Of a stretch of 63,599 nt of DNA, positions 1 through 11,744 are shown piece after piece. This stretch comes from Gonium pectorale (lineage: Eukaryota > Chlorophyta > Chlorophyceae > Chlamydomonadales > Volvocaceae). The notes under the pieces are model-generated. The model was not told the DNA's origin. It did no database searches and saw only the letters and a list, made by a program, of their open reading frames with translations. A program made the translations under genes and the position numbers. The stretch lies in NCBI GenBank assembly GCA_001584585.1, contig LSYV01000009.1:2151567-2215165 (forward strand), read 5' to 3'. Position 1 is the stretch's first letter; the number at the start of each line of letters is the position of its first letter.

Positions 1-1952
1 AACAACCCGCCGCCTAGCCCGCCGAGGCCGACTCCGCCGGAGTCTGGGGCGGCGACGTTTCCCGTCAGTGCCCCGCCGGTGATGTGCAGCGCTGCGCAGC
101 CCAGGGCGGCCACGCCTCCGCCCGCCTGGCCAGCAGTGCCGCCGACTACGCGGCTCCCGTTGAGCAGCAAGGAGGCGCCGCCGCCGCCGGAGGCGAAGAG
201 CGCGCCCCCCGCGGCCCCGGCGATGTTCGCCGTCAGGTTGCAGTCGTGCAGCGTCAGGTGGTAGAGCGCGGGCGCGCTTCGGCTGCCGCTCGGGTTGTTC
301 AGTTCGCCCCCGTCAGCGGGCCCCGCGCCCGACAGCAGCCTCCGCCGCACCCGCATTCGCTGTCGCCGATGTCGCCGCCCAACACCAGAGCCTGCGCTCC
401 TCACCGTTGGGGCGGCGCTTGTGGGCGGCGGGGAGGCGGGTGTTGCCGACAGGGCTACTCCAGCAGGCGATGGCATTGGGGGCGAGAGCGATGGTGAGAG
501 CGATGGTGAGAGCGATGGTGAGAGCGATGGGTCAGCTGCTGCGGGCGGCCCCGACGCAGTTCCAACTGGCGACAGCGGCGGCGGCGGCGCGTCCACGCCC
601 GCCACCGCCACCACAGCGGCTGGGTGCTGGTATCGCAGCGCCACGCCCCCGCCGCTGCCGCTCGCTGCGTTGCCCTGCAGGCTCACACCGCTCATGCGCA
701 CCTGGCAGCCCGGCCCCGACAACACCATGGCGCCCCCGCCCTCGCCCGCCTTGTTCCCAGCCACCAGGGAGGCCTCCACAATAAGCCGGCTGCCCAGCCA
801 GCCGCCCCCAACAAGCTCCGCGTATAGTCCGCCGCCCAGCCCCGCGGCGCTGTTGCCCAAAAGCTGCGTCCCGTCGGCCATAACTGCCACCTCCGCGCCG
901 CCACCGCCGCTGCCGCCGCCAGCCGCCGCGAAGGCGATGCCGCCGCCATGGCCCTCCTGTGCGGCGTTGCGCTGGACGACGCAGCCTCGGAGCCGGGCGG
1001 CAAACCCCGGCGCCACCTCACCGTACAGCCCGCCGCCTCTCTCAGCGACAACGTTGCCCTCAAATACGCAACCCTGCAGGTCCAGCCACGGCGGCGCGAC
1101 GGCGGCGGCGGCAGTGCCCGGCGCCTCCAAGCTACCTCCCTGCTGGCTGGCCTCCGCAGTGGCGTCGCTGTCGCCGTCGGCGCTTCCGTCAATGCCAGCA
1201 CGATTTGCGCCGCCGAGCTCTGCGGCTGCTCCTCCTCCCGCTGGGAAACCCCGTGCGCCCGGGGCGAGGAGACTCGCCAGGCCGCCGCCGGCGGTCCTCG
1301 CCTCGTTGCGTCGGAAGCTGCAGCTCCGCGCCGAGAGGGGGCATGAGGCCGCTGCCACCGCGCCGCCGCTGCCCTGGCAGCTGTTGTCCTCGAACACCGC
1401 CCCCTCCAGCGACAAGCTGCAGACGAGGCCCCGCGGATCTGTCACGGCCGACGGAGGCAGAGGCGGCGGCGCCGAGTCCTCACCCGCGAGCAGCGACCTC
1501 CCTCCCTCGGCAAGTGACCCGTCAGCCACGTCGGCGTCGGCATCGGCGGCCGCGCTGAGGGTTGCAGTCTCAGAAGGTTGGTCGCTCGATTCGCTGTGGT
1601 TGTTTGCATCGTCCGCGGAGCCGTACACGGAGGACCGTGGCGGCGGTGGCCCGGGCCGACTGCTGTAGCGGGACGCGGCGTACTGGCGGTTGGCGGTTAG
1701 CACGGCGTCCGCCAAGGCGGCCGGCGGCGAGGTGATGAGGATGGCGCCGCCGTGGCCTCCCGATGAGCTGCTGCTGCGCTGCGCGGCGCCGCCGCCGCTG
1801 CTGCCGGCGACGTTGGCGGCGAAGGTCGAGTTCACGACGGCGACGGCGACGGCGGCGGCGACGACGACGTCGGAGCCAGGCACTTTGACAAAGAGCGCGC
1901 CGCCGCCGCCGCCGGCGTAGTTGGCCGAGAGCTCCGAGTCACGGATGGTGAC
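1..1952 (-). other. Long C-terminal-side exon of the Pmp-like gene with FxxN/GGG repeats
   Basis: After a GGCTGCAG acceptor the minus strand stays open from 1952 to the window edge (about 650 codons). Repeats include GGGGALFV, FAANVAG, GGHGGAILI, FEDNSCQGSGGAV, FRRNEA, FEGNVVAERGGGLY, GGGIAF, GNSAAGLGGGLYAEL, GNKAGEGGGAMVL, GNAASGSGGGVAL and NIAGAAGGALFA. These match the FxxN plus GGA[ILV] pattern of chlamydial polymorphic membrane proteins. Low-complexity Pro/Ser and Arg-rich inserts separate repeat clusters. Here many repeats share one exon, unlike the single-repeat exons upstream. Confidence 0.8.
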
Positions 1953-4900
1953 CTGCAGCCCATAGCATACGGCAGCGCAGTGTACGGGAGCAGTTGCAGC
2001 GCTGTGCAACAATGCTGTACCCTTAGTCGTTCAGGCACCATGCGCCTCCAAGCACAGTCGGGTCGCAACGGAGTCTCTCGCACTCGCACTCGCACTCGCA
2101 AGGCCACACATAGCAGTGCGCGGCGCGACAGTCCCCCCAAACACGCAGTGACGCCGCAACGGCCGCCCGGCTGCCGCCCGGCCCGCCAGCACCAGGAGAC
2201 CACCTGCCGCAACACAGCCCAGGCAGAATGCGGGCATCCCGCCCGTTGCGCTGATGGCATATGACCAGTGGACATGCGCCGTGCTTGCTTGCCCTCCCTT
2301 GCAAGTGACTGCGGCGCTGTCAATCGCGATCTTGCCAAGCAAGGCAGGACTTACCGTCACGGCGCACGCCCTCGCGGGGGACGAGGCCCCGGCCTCGCCT
2401 TCAAGGGCCCCGGCGTAGTCCTCCGCCTCCAGCCTGAACGCGCCCCCGTCCAGGTACGCGCCGTTCCCGGTGATGCGACTGCCGCCGCCGATGGCCCAGC
2501 CCACCTCCGTGGCGCCCGTGGGAACCCAGTCCTTGTCCTACAGACAGGCGAGGGAGAGACGGGAGGGCAATGCGCGGCGGCAGGGTGAGGGCGGACCGTG
2601 GTATCTTTTAGGGTTTGGGGGCGTAGTCATGTACTTGCACGGTCAGTTTGGTGGCGCGAAATGCGGCTGCCGCAGGCGGCTGGGCGCGTAAGAAGAGCGA
2701 AGTGCGCGAGGCTGGTACATTGTCCCATCTACACTGGGAGAGCGAGGATGGGGCCATTGTACCCACAGCGACCGGGAAAAGCGCGGCGGCAGGAGCAGGG
2801 AAGGGCATCTCGTATGCAAATGCTTCGGGGAGCAAACCTTCAGCAGGACCAAGGAAAGGAATTTCTTGAGAATGCGTCTGCCGCCGAGGCCAATATCAGA
2901 AAGCGGGTAGAGGTTCCCTTTGATGTAGCCAGCTACGCCCAGCACTCAACCACTATCGGCCCTGCGGACGCACCCATTTCGTGACGAAGGCGCTCACGAC
3001 GCCGCCGGCGCCGCGCTTGGCCAGGTTGCGGGCGACCCGCGCCCCCCTGAGCTCCAGCGCCGGCGGCACGTCCGCCACGACTGCCACCACGCCCCCGGAG
3101 CCGCCCGCCACGTTGCCGACCAGCTCGCTCGAGTCCACCTCGAATGTCTCCACGTACGAGGTGCACAGGAAGCCGCCGTCGCCGCCCGCCGCATTGCCGT
3201 ACACGGACGAGTTGCCGTGCACGCGCACAACCCAGGTTTTGCCGTACACGGCTCCGCCTGCGCGCACGCACATATAGGATTGAGCGGCGGCGCCGAGTTG
3301 GATGGGCGACGCAATTGCTATTCGCACCGGGAGCCACATCAGGCGGTAAAGCTCGGTGAGGTCGTTTGGCGAATGTCAGATTTGACCGTACCTCACACGC
3401 CTGCCGAAGGACATTGAACAGCAAGCAGTGGGACACATGTCTGGACACACATCGGCTCTGACGCGCGGCACGGCGGCTGCTGAGCCTGCGTTTTCCGCCA
3501 CGTCAACCGCTCTGTCTCACCGTCGCCCAGCGCCGAGTTGTTGCTGACGCAGCTCCCGCCAGCCACCAGCAATTCATTGAAGGTTATCGTCACGTGTACG
3601 GCCCCTCCTGCGAATGCACGTTCAGGTTAATCATCACGCGTCGATCCCAGCTTCCAATGCAGAGCGGTCCAGTATCAAAAGCCACGGAAGCCCGTCCCGA
3701 GCAGGTGACACACAGGCGGTTGCCGGTACGTGCCCAGACCCAGCTGTTAACCGGCAGCGCATGGACGGGCCCGGGTCGCATTGTCGCACGTAAGATCGAT
3801 ATAACTTAGGCAGGCGACCACCCGCGTTTGAAGCCGCTGGTAGATCTAGGTACGCCAAACCAGTGCGCGTGACCTCCAGCCCATCCCCCACAATTCAAGG
3901 TCTGAAACACTACCGCCATACGCCATCTTTGGGCTCAAAAAGATAACAGATGAATCGTTCTTATATGGCTCACTGGCTCCGCCCTTCGGCGCAGCGCTCA
4001 CCTGTCTCCGCTCGGTTGCCTTCGAGGCAGCTGCCGCCGTCCAGCAAGAGGCTCTCCAGGTACTGGGCGTAGACGGCGCCGCCTGCGTGGGTGGGTGGGT
4101 GGGTGGATGGTAATGATGAAGGGAAACAGGTCGCGTCGAGGACACCGAAACGCGTACTTGATAGGAGTTGTGGTGGTCTTGGCGTGGTGAGCGACGAGCA
4201 AGCAGCGCTGCAGCGTACCTTCGAGGTTTGTAGGTGCTGAGAACGCCGAGGGGAGGGGGAGGAAAGCCCATGCCCCACCCACCCAACCTAACACGCGGAG
4301 AGACTGGCACAGCGCTGACGCCGCGAGCACGGGCCTGCCCGAACGGACTTTCCCAACGGCACTGACCCAAGCACTACTTCGTACTGACCTATGGGGCGGG
4401 CGGGCGGACGGCGGAGCAGCAGGAGAAGTCAGCGATGAATGCCGGCAAAACATGGGGGACGGGCAAGGTTAAGCAGGCCCAGATCAAGGACGCTCCACAC
4501 TGAGAACCCGTTACCGAAATGCTGCATATAAAGAGCTGGGTAAACAGCAAGGGAAGGCAGGCGGGCGGTACAGGGGTACGGCCGACAGGCATAGGGGGGT
4601 AAACAAGCTAGGGTGCCGGCCAAGCTTAGACCGACAGGAGTTTTCCCACAACATGGCCGGGCCGGAGAGCCCCACACATTAGATATCACCGTTGCACGAG
4701 CAGGGGGCGCAGAGCAAAGCGAGCAGGCAGAGGAGGGGCGGTTAGCGCATGAGGTGGGTGGGTGGGTGGGTGGAGGGGGGACGGTGGGCAGGTGGGTGGG
4801 TGAGTTGATGGCGCGGAAAAAGAGCAGTTGACGCAAGTGCGGCAGGGGCAGGGAGGAGGTAGGGGGACGGGAGCGACGGGGCGCAGTAGGTGAGGCCGAC

Positions 4901-7900
4901 AATCGCATGTACGACAGTAGGTGCGAGCCTTTGCACGCGGCGAACGCAGGCGAAGCGGGCAAGCGAGGAGCGAGCGTCAACCGGGTTCGAGCGCGACGGA
5001 GAGGAGTGCTTGTCATGATCTCATGAAGCAGCTCTCCGCCAGCACCCATGGCCACCCGCACCACCCTCCTGCATTGGTTGTGAGCAGGTGGTTCTGTTGT
5101 CTATCCTATGCCCACTGCACTTGAGGACGGGCGGCATGGCCCCGTGACCCATCAAATCACACACACCGGTGGTGTTCGCCGCGTTGTCGGAGACGCTGCT
5201 TCGGCTCAGGACAGCCAGGCTTCTGATCCAAAAGGCGGCGTAGATTCCACCGCCTGCGCGCAGCACAGCAGCACGCAGCACAGCCCTTAGCTCATGCGTG
5301 CTGCTGCTTCCGGAGCTGCCACGAACGAGGAGCTACGCGCGTGCAGGAGGAGGCCCCCCGCGGTTGCTAACGGAGGGACCGCATGGACCGGTCAAGGGGC
5401 AGCCTCCACGGGCAGCCTCCCAACCGATGGGAAGGATTTGTATTACGGATGGCTGGGTGCCGGTGGGGCCAATGCTGGCGTGCAGGCAGGCATGAGGCAT
5501 GCAGACCCAGCCCGCCTTGACCGGATGTGAACCTACCGCGGTAGGCTGTGTTTCCTGACAGCCGGCTGCGGGCCTCCAAAGCCATCGAGAGCAGTTCGTA
5601 ACCGACGTAGGCAAATCCGCCTGGCCAGGGGCGTGGATTCATCGTTCCGGTTACGCCTACTCCGGCATGGTGGCCACGTACGCTGAGCACTGCGAGCTGG
5701 CGCTTGCACTAGAAGGCTCGGCAGCAGCAGCAACTGCTGCTGCTGCTGAGGATGCGGGCCTATCATGGGCGGCGCAGTCATTAACGGCAGGGCAGTAAGC
5801 AGATTGCCCGTGCCAAGCCGTTTGCACGCTACGACGCGAGGCACTGATACACACGTGAGGCGCGCCCTCCGCATGCGCCCACCCACCTCTCAGCCTGGCG
5901 TTGTTCCCATCGGCGTAGCTCCCGCCCAGGAGCGACAACCTGTCGAGCTGATCGTTCACAAAGATTGCGCCCCCTGCTCCGGGGGGTCGCACGGCAAGCA
6001 ATACGGACGTCCGGCAAGCAGCACGGCATGCATCACATGTACGACATGCGGCGCAGGCAGGGCACGGCCAACAAGCGAGAGGCGCAGGATTCATATCAGG
6101 ACACCATCAGGACGAGAACGCATGCTGCGTGGCCCCGCACGTGGCAGCACGGCGCGTATGGCCGCACATGTGGGCTCCCCGCACGCCCTTTCTCTGCAGA
6201 TTCCTCCTTCATTTCTTTAGCATGCCTGCACGCAGGGATCTCCTGCCCCCTCTCTCCCTCGTACGGGTCAGCACACACTGCCAAGCAAGAAAGTTGCTGG
6301 ATCCTTGCGGGCCCCGTCTCTCACCGTCTCTCGCGGCTGTGTTCCCCGCGACCCTGCTCCCGTCTTCCACGGTGAAGCTGTACAGGGATTGAGCCCAGAC
6401 GGCCCCGCCCGCTGGCAAGTGTAAGGTGGGCGGGCGTTGGGCAGGCTAGGTTAGGCTAAGCAGCCCAGCCAATGACGGGCACAAATACTCAACCAGCAAC
6501 CGCACCGCAGGGAAAGCGCCGCGGCTCGGTCCGGGAGCGCGCCATGTATACGGTACATGCACGGGGCACATGGCTTCGCGTGCGGACGGCGACATCAATG
6601 CACCCAGCAGACAGCAGGCATCGCCTCTTCAGCACCGGTATGAAGGATTCACCGCGCTCACACTCTTTCGCTTTGTTGCCCTGGAGAACGCTCCCGCCTC
6701 GCAGCGTCAAGTTGGCAGCGAGCAGAATGTACGCGGGCGTGGCGACGTGGATGGCTCCACCATCTGTGGCATACACACGCATCGCCCGTTGGCGCGATGA
6801 ATACCGTGTTTACACGCTTGCTCAGACACGCACGCACACCGATCAGGTACCGGCCTGCCGAGGTGCAAATAAGGATTTGCTGCCTGCCTGTCGGAGAGGA
6901 GAAGGACTCCTTGCAACTGCGCCGGACGTCCGGCCATGAAAAATCGACAAACAGCAGAACCGGCAGCACCGCCGTAACTAACACCGCTTGGAGGAGCAGC
7001 ACGAGCGCATGGGCGGCACCCCCTTACGTGTCGAGTGTGTGTGTGTGTGCCCCGTCTGTCTAACGCCACGGGGAGTGTACTCTGTACTGCACTCACATTG
7101 GGCCTGGTTGCCGCTGATGCTGCTCTCGCCCTCCACCGTAATTTCCCCCAGCAAACGGCTGCACTTGACCGCACCGCCTGTGTGGGGCACACAGCGGGGC
7201 ACACAGCGGGTACAGGGAACTTGTATGCGCAGTGACCCCGTAGGGAGCGAGCGGGCACAAGCTAGCAGGCGCAAGCGGAGACGTCACGGGCAAACACGCA
7301 CTCTGCGACATCCAAGCCAGCAAGCATGTCCTGACACACTTCCCATGGCCGGCCGGCCGGTCGAGCGCGTCGCTCGGCACCCACGCACGGCGAGCAGGAA
7401 TGCCACCCACGCCCGCGCACCGTCGCCATTCGGCGCCATGTTGCCGTCCAGGGAGCTGCCGTCGCGCACCAGCAGCCAGCCCAGCTGGCCCAGACTGAGC
7501 GCGCCGCCACCGAACGCTGGTCGACAGGCAGGCGGGCAAGCGGGATGTGGCAACAAGGAAGTCATCGGCGTCTTGCGTTGCTGTGGATCCATATTTGGTC
7601 CGCCACATACAAGCAGCACGGTAAGCGTTGATGCATGAAAGCTGGGATTGGTAGGACGGGGCGGGTGCGGGATCAGTTGCAATTCACAAATGCCGTACGG
7701 CACTCGGGCTTTGCCGTACGTAGACACCCGGGCGGCCATCCACCAGCTGCGTGCACTGCTGCCGCGCAGGCTCATTGGGTTGGGTCGCCTCACCTGCTTC
7801 GTTCCCGGTAAAGCTCGAACGCCCCTCAACCGCGAGCTGGGAAACGGCCTTGGCAAATATTGCCCCCCCTGCGGGGGCGTGCAGATCAGGCAGGAGGGGC

Positions 7901-10900
7901 TGATGATGGAAGGCGCGGGTGGGAGTTCGTCCGCCCTGACTCCCAATGCCGGCCAGCCGGCTACGCTAGCCGGCTCGCTCGCACATCGGCACATCATGTG
8001 AGGGCCCTTTCACAGAGCAGGGGTGCACTATTAAAAAGGGGAGGCGCCCGGATCCAGCGGCCGGCTTGGCAAGTGGTGCTCACGGCGTAGGTCGCACATT
8101 GACGATACCGAGCATAAAAGCATGTACCAGAAGGCCGCCGGTACTTTCCCCCCCAAGTCCTCCCCACAGACATCGACAATGCACGACAGATAAGACGCAC
8201 CCTGCATGAATGCGTAGTTGTTGTCAACCCGGCTGCCCTCAGTCACCTGCAGAACCCGCAGCGCGCCCTCCACGTACACCGCCCCGCCTGCAGGCGCGCA
8301 CGCAGGGACACGCAGGACACACACGCGGGGCGGATAGCGTAGCCATAACGACGGGAACAGCGGGACTCGCACCCAGGACCACAAACCGAGTTGCCGCACC
8401 CCGGAAGCCGCACAAACATCCGAACGGGCAGGTGGGCCTTTTTTTCTGCCCCGTGCAACGTACGGGCGAATGCACGTGATGTGCCAGCTGGCAGTCTCAC
8501 TCGGAGGGGGGCGGGTGCGCCGGCAATCTGACTACAATCGAAAAGGAATGTGCGTGACCCGTTAGCCCCGGATGCTAGGAACCGAGTCACATGCAACAAG
8601 GAGTAAGGCCACGCGCTGCAACCGGCAGAAGGCGATGGCCCCATCTGTGGCTCATCAGGACCACGAGCGCACCCAGGCTCATTCACCATGCGGGTCTTAC
8701 AATCGACTAGCACGTGCATGTTGACATGTAGTACCCGCTTAGCGGCGCCTCGTCGCGCCCCTACATTTCGCGTTGTGGCGCTGCGGCGGATGAAGGCCAC
8801 TCGTGGCGCCGCGTATGCTTTCAGCGCCTTAAGGAAAGCGTCGCCTGCGAAATGCGCTCATCTAACAAGAGCCACTCACCGTACAGGGCGATGCTATCCC
8901 GCAGGTTGCTTCGGGCGAGTGTGAGGCGCGATGCCCAGGCGCTGAAGTCCTCGGACGGAGCGTCCTGCAGAGTCAGCGGAAGGCGGTGGGAAGTAAGGGA
9001 GCAAGATAGGAGGGTGAGGAGCTGGAGGGGTTATCCTCAGGCGTGTGAGGGTAAGGAGATTGGCCCCTGCTGAGGAGGGCGCTACATGCTCGAAGCCTTT
9101 GGGAAGAACAGTCGCTGAAAGTCACAGAGCGCCAAGTTAGCCGTCTCGTGAGATGGACTGCGGCCAGCCAACTCGCCGTACAGACGCACCGGTAACTCGA
9201 GGTAAAGGCAGGGCCCTCGGGACGCGCCCACGACGTGCGAGCACGCAAAGTCGTACAGCCGCACGTCGGCAGACCCGTCTGGGGAGGTACTGATGCGTAC
9301 GGCGCCGTGCCCGAACGACTCGCTGTACGCGTCCGACAGCAAATCCTCGGACGGCAGGACCAGGTTGCTTAGGCTAACGTTGCGGAATGTCACCTCCGCG
9401 CAGCCCCTGAAGCGACGCGAGCAAGGGGTAGGGGCGGAGGGAGCTAAAAGCGTATGTAGGTGGCGGAGCGGCAAGCAAGGGGGAAGGATTGGAGAGGCAG
9501 CCAGATGTTGGGCTTTAGGGACAAACAGACCAACCAATGATGAAAAGCGAGCGAAGGGTGGGGCAGGGACCAGGGAGGCAAGGAAACTTGGGTGCATTGC
9601 GCATGTACGGGGCGAGGGAGGCGGGGGTGCTGGGGATGAGGGGATGCTCAAGAGATGGCGCGAGAAACGGGATGGAAGCCCCAGGGATGAAACCGTACGG
9701 CGCCAGGCAGGTGCGCGGCCCATACTGCAGTTGGTGGGATGGGGGGCCGTCCCTCTGCAGGCACTCAGGCGGCTCCATCTGCCGCCGCCAGCTCAGCCGC
9801 ATACCGTTGCGCACCTGCAGGCTAGCCAGGCAGGCGGCTCCGCCGCAAGAGCAGACCTACAGTGCATCTGCCTGCACCCCTGCCGGCAGGGGGCGCGCTG
9901 CCTGCCGGACGGCAGTTGTCGACCTTCTGGGCACCGCACCACTCCCCGGCTCACCCCTGTCCAGTCCAGCATCTCGAGGCGTAACGATCCTCCCCCCAAA
10001 CCTACCTCTTACTCAGGTTTCAAATGCGTCTTCTCCAAACGCCCATACCGTGCCGCCCCACCTGCACTCCAGGAGCGACCCCTCGCCGCCCATACAGGGG
10101 CAGGTAGGCTGGCAATCAAGGAGCTTGCATTTCCCAAAGCCAAGCCGAATGTTCGTGGCTCCCACACGGCTCACCTAAACTCCAGTAGGGGCCCGTCCCT
10201 GCTGAGGCCGAGGTTGGCCACCACGGAGTCCACCAGCATCAGCCGCCGCAACCCCACAAACGCCAGGCCCCAGGGCGAGCCGGCCCCGCCGCTGCCGCTG
10301 CCCCCGCCGTCGGCAGCTGCTGTCAGCGGCTCCAGGCGGACGCCGCTGTGGCTCAGGAGCGGCAGCAATCGGGGCCCCGCGAGGATCACCACATCGGCAG
10401 CGCCGGCTGAGCTGCCGCCATCGCCGCTACTGGTGCCATCGCCGCTTCCAGCAGCGGCACCAGCGCCAGCAGTAGCGTCGAGATCCCCCGCAGGGGCAAT
10501 AACCGTCCAGCAATCGAGCTTGGCGACGCTGGGCTGCATGAGCTCATACTCTGCCGTCGACAACTTGGGAGAGGCATGGGCATCCTCCGCTTCCGGTGGA
10601 GGCGGCGAGGGAGCGGCGGCTGAGGCGGCATCGGGTGAGGCAGCCGGAGGGGATCCAATAAGGATCAGCCGACAGGTCAGTGCCGCCGTGCCGCCGGACG
10701 CGAAGAGGGCATCGGGCAGCGGCGGCGTTGGCGGTGGGGGCGGTGTTTCAAGGGGCCCTGTCGTCGTCGGTGGTGGAGGCGGGGGCGGGGGCGGTGCTGT
10801 AATACTGGTGCGGCTGCTAGCCTCCTCCCCTAGCTGCAGCTGCTGCAGCACCCTGGCTCGGCGGTAGCGGCCTGCGCACCAACAGTGGAACAGTTAGCGG

Positions 10901-11677
10901 CGGTCGAGGCGCAACCAGATGCAGTATCCAATGGGCGGAACTGAGACGGCGGCCGCAGCACGCGCATGCCGACGCCATGCGCCTAGGCGTTCTCTGGTCG
11001 AAGTTGAGCGGGACCACTGATGCAATCTTCGTGTGGTTGGCATATAGTGCATACATTCAACGCCTTCGGCTATCTGTGTCCCGACGACTGACAGCTGTAC
11101 GGCTAAATGCCGGTGCGGAACAGAAGGCAAACAGGAACGGCAAGGCTGCTGCTGTAGGCTGAACTCGTATCCAGCGCGTACACCCAGCTCACACCCACAC
11201 GCAACCCTGTCCCTTTCCCCCTGTCCGCTGCACACGCGCCGCCGCCTACGCGTTGAAGTGCAACAGGCCCGTACAGAAGGGCGGTCCCGTTCGCCCCACC
11301 TAGTTCGGACTTTAGGCGGTCCGTGGCACCAAGGTCTGACAACAGCCGGCCCGCCCAAGACGAGCCAGGGCGGTGAGCTTGCGAAGGCCACTGATTGGAT
11401 TTCGCTCCGTCTGTATCACGTGGGGATGCCGCATGTTGTTGAGTGGGGATGCAGTTTCATGGGGATTTGTGTGACCGGGCGCATACACAGCTATGGGGTT
11501 TGGCTGGTTTGGGGAAAGGAGGACGGCCGCCTACGCCAAGAACAGGTTCGACAGCCACGCCTCGACACTTTATCATGCTGTCATACCTTGGATGGTTATG
11601 CCCCGTGCGCCTGCTCCCGCTCCGAAGATGGCCAGCAGGAGGACAAAGGCGGGTAACCACTTGCCACCTCCAAGCAT
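1..11677 (-). CDS. Secreted Pmp-repeat (beta-helix) surface protein, 3' end outside window
   Basis: Start codon at 11677-11675 opens a signal-peptide exon. Exons that join in frame, 5' to 3': 11587-11677, 11250-11335, (unresolved short exon), 10175-10871, (unresolved), 9694-9814, 9190-9406 (or from 9443), 8880-8964, 8701-8844, 8201-8287, 7794-7868, 7421-7516, 7097-7177, 6662-6763, 6325-6411, 5887-5973, 5537-5620, 5167-5253, 4002-4082, 3521-3607, 2974-3257, 2355-2537, 1-1952. From 8287 onward the protein is a chain of 25-35 residue repeats with GGAV/GGAI, then a beta-strand-like stretch, then GN-A. In the last exon the chlamydial Pmp signature FxxN (FEGN, FEDN) appears with GGG[LIV]. Known of the family: Pmp repeats form right-handed beta-helical passenger domains. 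Inferred: secreted or wall-associated adhesin-like protein; molecular role unknown. No membrane anchor is seen inside the window. Introns between 11250 and 9694 are not fully settled. Confidence 0.85.
483..532 (-). repeat. 12-base minisatellite in coding sequence (SLSP repeats)
   Basis: Four tandem copies of a 12-base unit (plus strand GAGAGCGATGGT). On the coding minus strand this gives four Ser-Leu-Ser-Pro units followed by PPMPSPAG, a hydroxyproline-type stalk motif between two repeat clusters. The unit is a multiple of three, so copy-number change keeps the frame. Confidence 0.8.
4083..4110. repeat. GGGT microsatellite beside an acceptor site
   Basis: A short run of GGTG/GGGT units directly upstream (on the minus strand) of the exon 4002-4082 acceptor; on the minus strand it is a CCCA run that may act as the polypyrimidine tract. 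A similar run lies at 4753-4803 in the same intron. Confidence 0.6.
4140..4395 (-). repeat. Dispersed repeat family 1, copy 1 (in an intron)
   Basis: Read on the minus strand this 250-base stretch matches 34600-34950 over most of its length. Shared blocks include GGTCAGTAC, GGGAAAGT(C)CGT, GGCAGGCCCG, CCGCGTGTTAGGTTGGGTGG, GCTGCAGCGCTGC, GCTCGTCGCT and CGACGCGACC. It lies in the intron between exons 5167-5253 and 4002-4082. No ORF is apparent. It could be a SINE or a non-autonomous DNA element; termini and target-site duplications were not resolved. Confidence 0.7.
7034..7052. repeat. GT dinucleotide microsatellite
   Basis: Short alternating GT run (GTGTGTGTGTGTG) in an intron of the Pmp-like gene. 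Confidence 0.6.
10175..10871 (-). other. Large N-terminal exon of the Pmp-like gene
   Basis: Open for 232 codons on the minus strand, between a GTGCGCAG acceptor and a TTTAG|GTGAGC donor. It holds a Gln/Leu start, a run of about nine prolines, and Gly/Ala/Ser-rich low complexity between short hydrophobic beta-like strands (for example CRLILIG, CWTVIAP, DVVILAG, RRLMLVD). This alternation of strand and loop fits the beginning of a beta-helix. The overlapping 524-codon plus-strand ORF is a GC-driven shadow. Confidence 0.65.
11587..11677 (-). other. First exon of the Pmp-like gene: signal peptide
   Basis: On the minus strand an ATG is followed by 30 codons and a GTATGA donor. The peptide begins MLGGGKWLPAF, then a hydrophobic VLLLAIFG core and a small-residue AGAGAR cleavage region, a textbook secretory signal. 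It ends in phase 1 and joins the next exon (11250-11335, starting after a TTGTCAG acceptor) to give an Asp codon and an open frame of 28 more residues. The exon is only 30 codons long and is easily missed by ORF finders. A protein with this start is predicted to enter the ER. Confidence 0.7.
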
Positions 11678-11715
11678 TTAGTTGGAGTTGGCCACAACCT
11701 AGCTGCTCGAGTAGC

Positions 11716-11721
11716 TTTATA
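11716..11721 (-). promoter_or_regulatory. Possible TATA box of the Pmp-like gene
   Basis: On the minus strand the sequence TATAAA (within GATTATAAAGC) lies 38 bases upstream of the proposed start codon. That spacing would leave a very short 5' leader, so either the leader is short or this is chance in an A/T patch. No other core element was recognised. Confidence 0.3.
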
Positions 11722-11744
11722 ATCCCCACGTGTTGCTTGCGCAT

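Larger units (their letters stand above)
3521..8287 (-). other. Block of eleven one-repeat exons in the Pmp-like gene
   Basis: Eleven exons (87, 75, 96, 81, 102, 87, 87, 84, 87, 81, 87 bases) each encode one repeat. All lengths are multiples of three, and all introns are phase 1 on both sides. Each exon begins by completing a codon, in most cases a Gly, directly before a GG/GA motif (GGAVYV, GGAIFA, GGGALS, GGAVKC, GGAIHV, GGAVWA, GGAIFV, GGFAYV, GGGIYA, GGAVYA, GGAVHV), and ends shortly after a GN, NN or DN dipeptide. Introns are about 130-920 bases. Such symmetric exons can be duplicated or skipped without breaking the frame. Confidence 0.85.

Noticed and set aside
483..532. CRISPR-like repeat
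   Set aside because: Units are 12 bases without spacers and lie in a coding exon; simple minisatellite.
295..1668. 457-codon plus-strand ORF
   Set aside because: It is the antisense shadow of the Pmp-like exon 1-1952. It is low-complexity Pro/Ala/Ser without domains, while the minus strand carries the repeated GGA/FxxN motifs.
9293..10867. 524-codon plus-strand ORF
   Set aside because: Antisense to well-defined minus-strand exons (9190-9406, 9694-9814, 10175-10871). No motif; open only because of GC bias.
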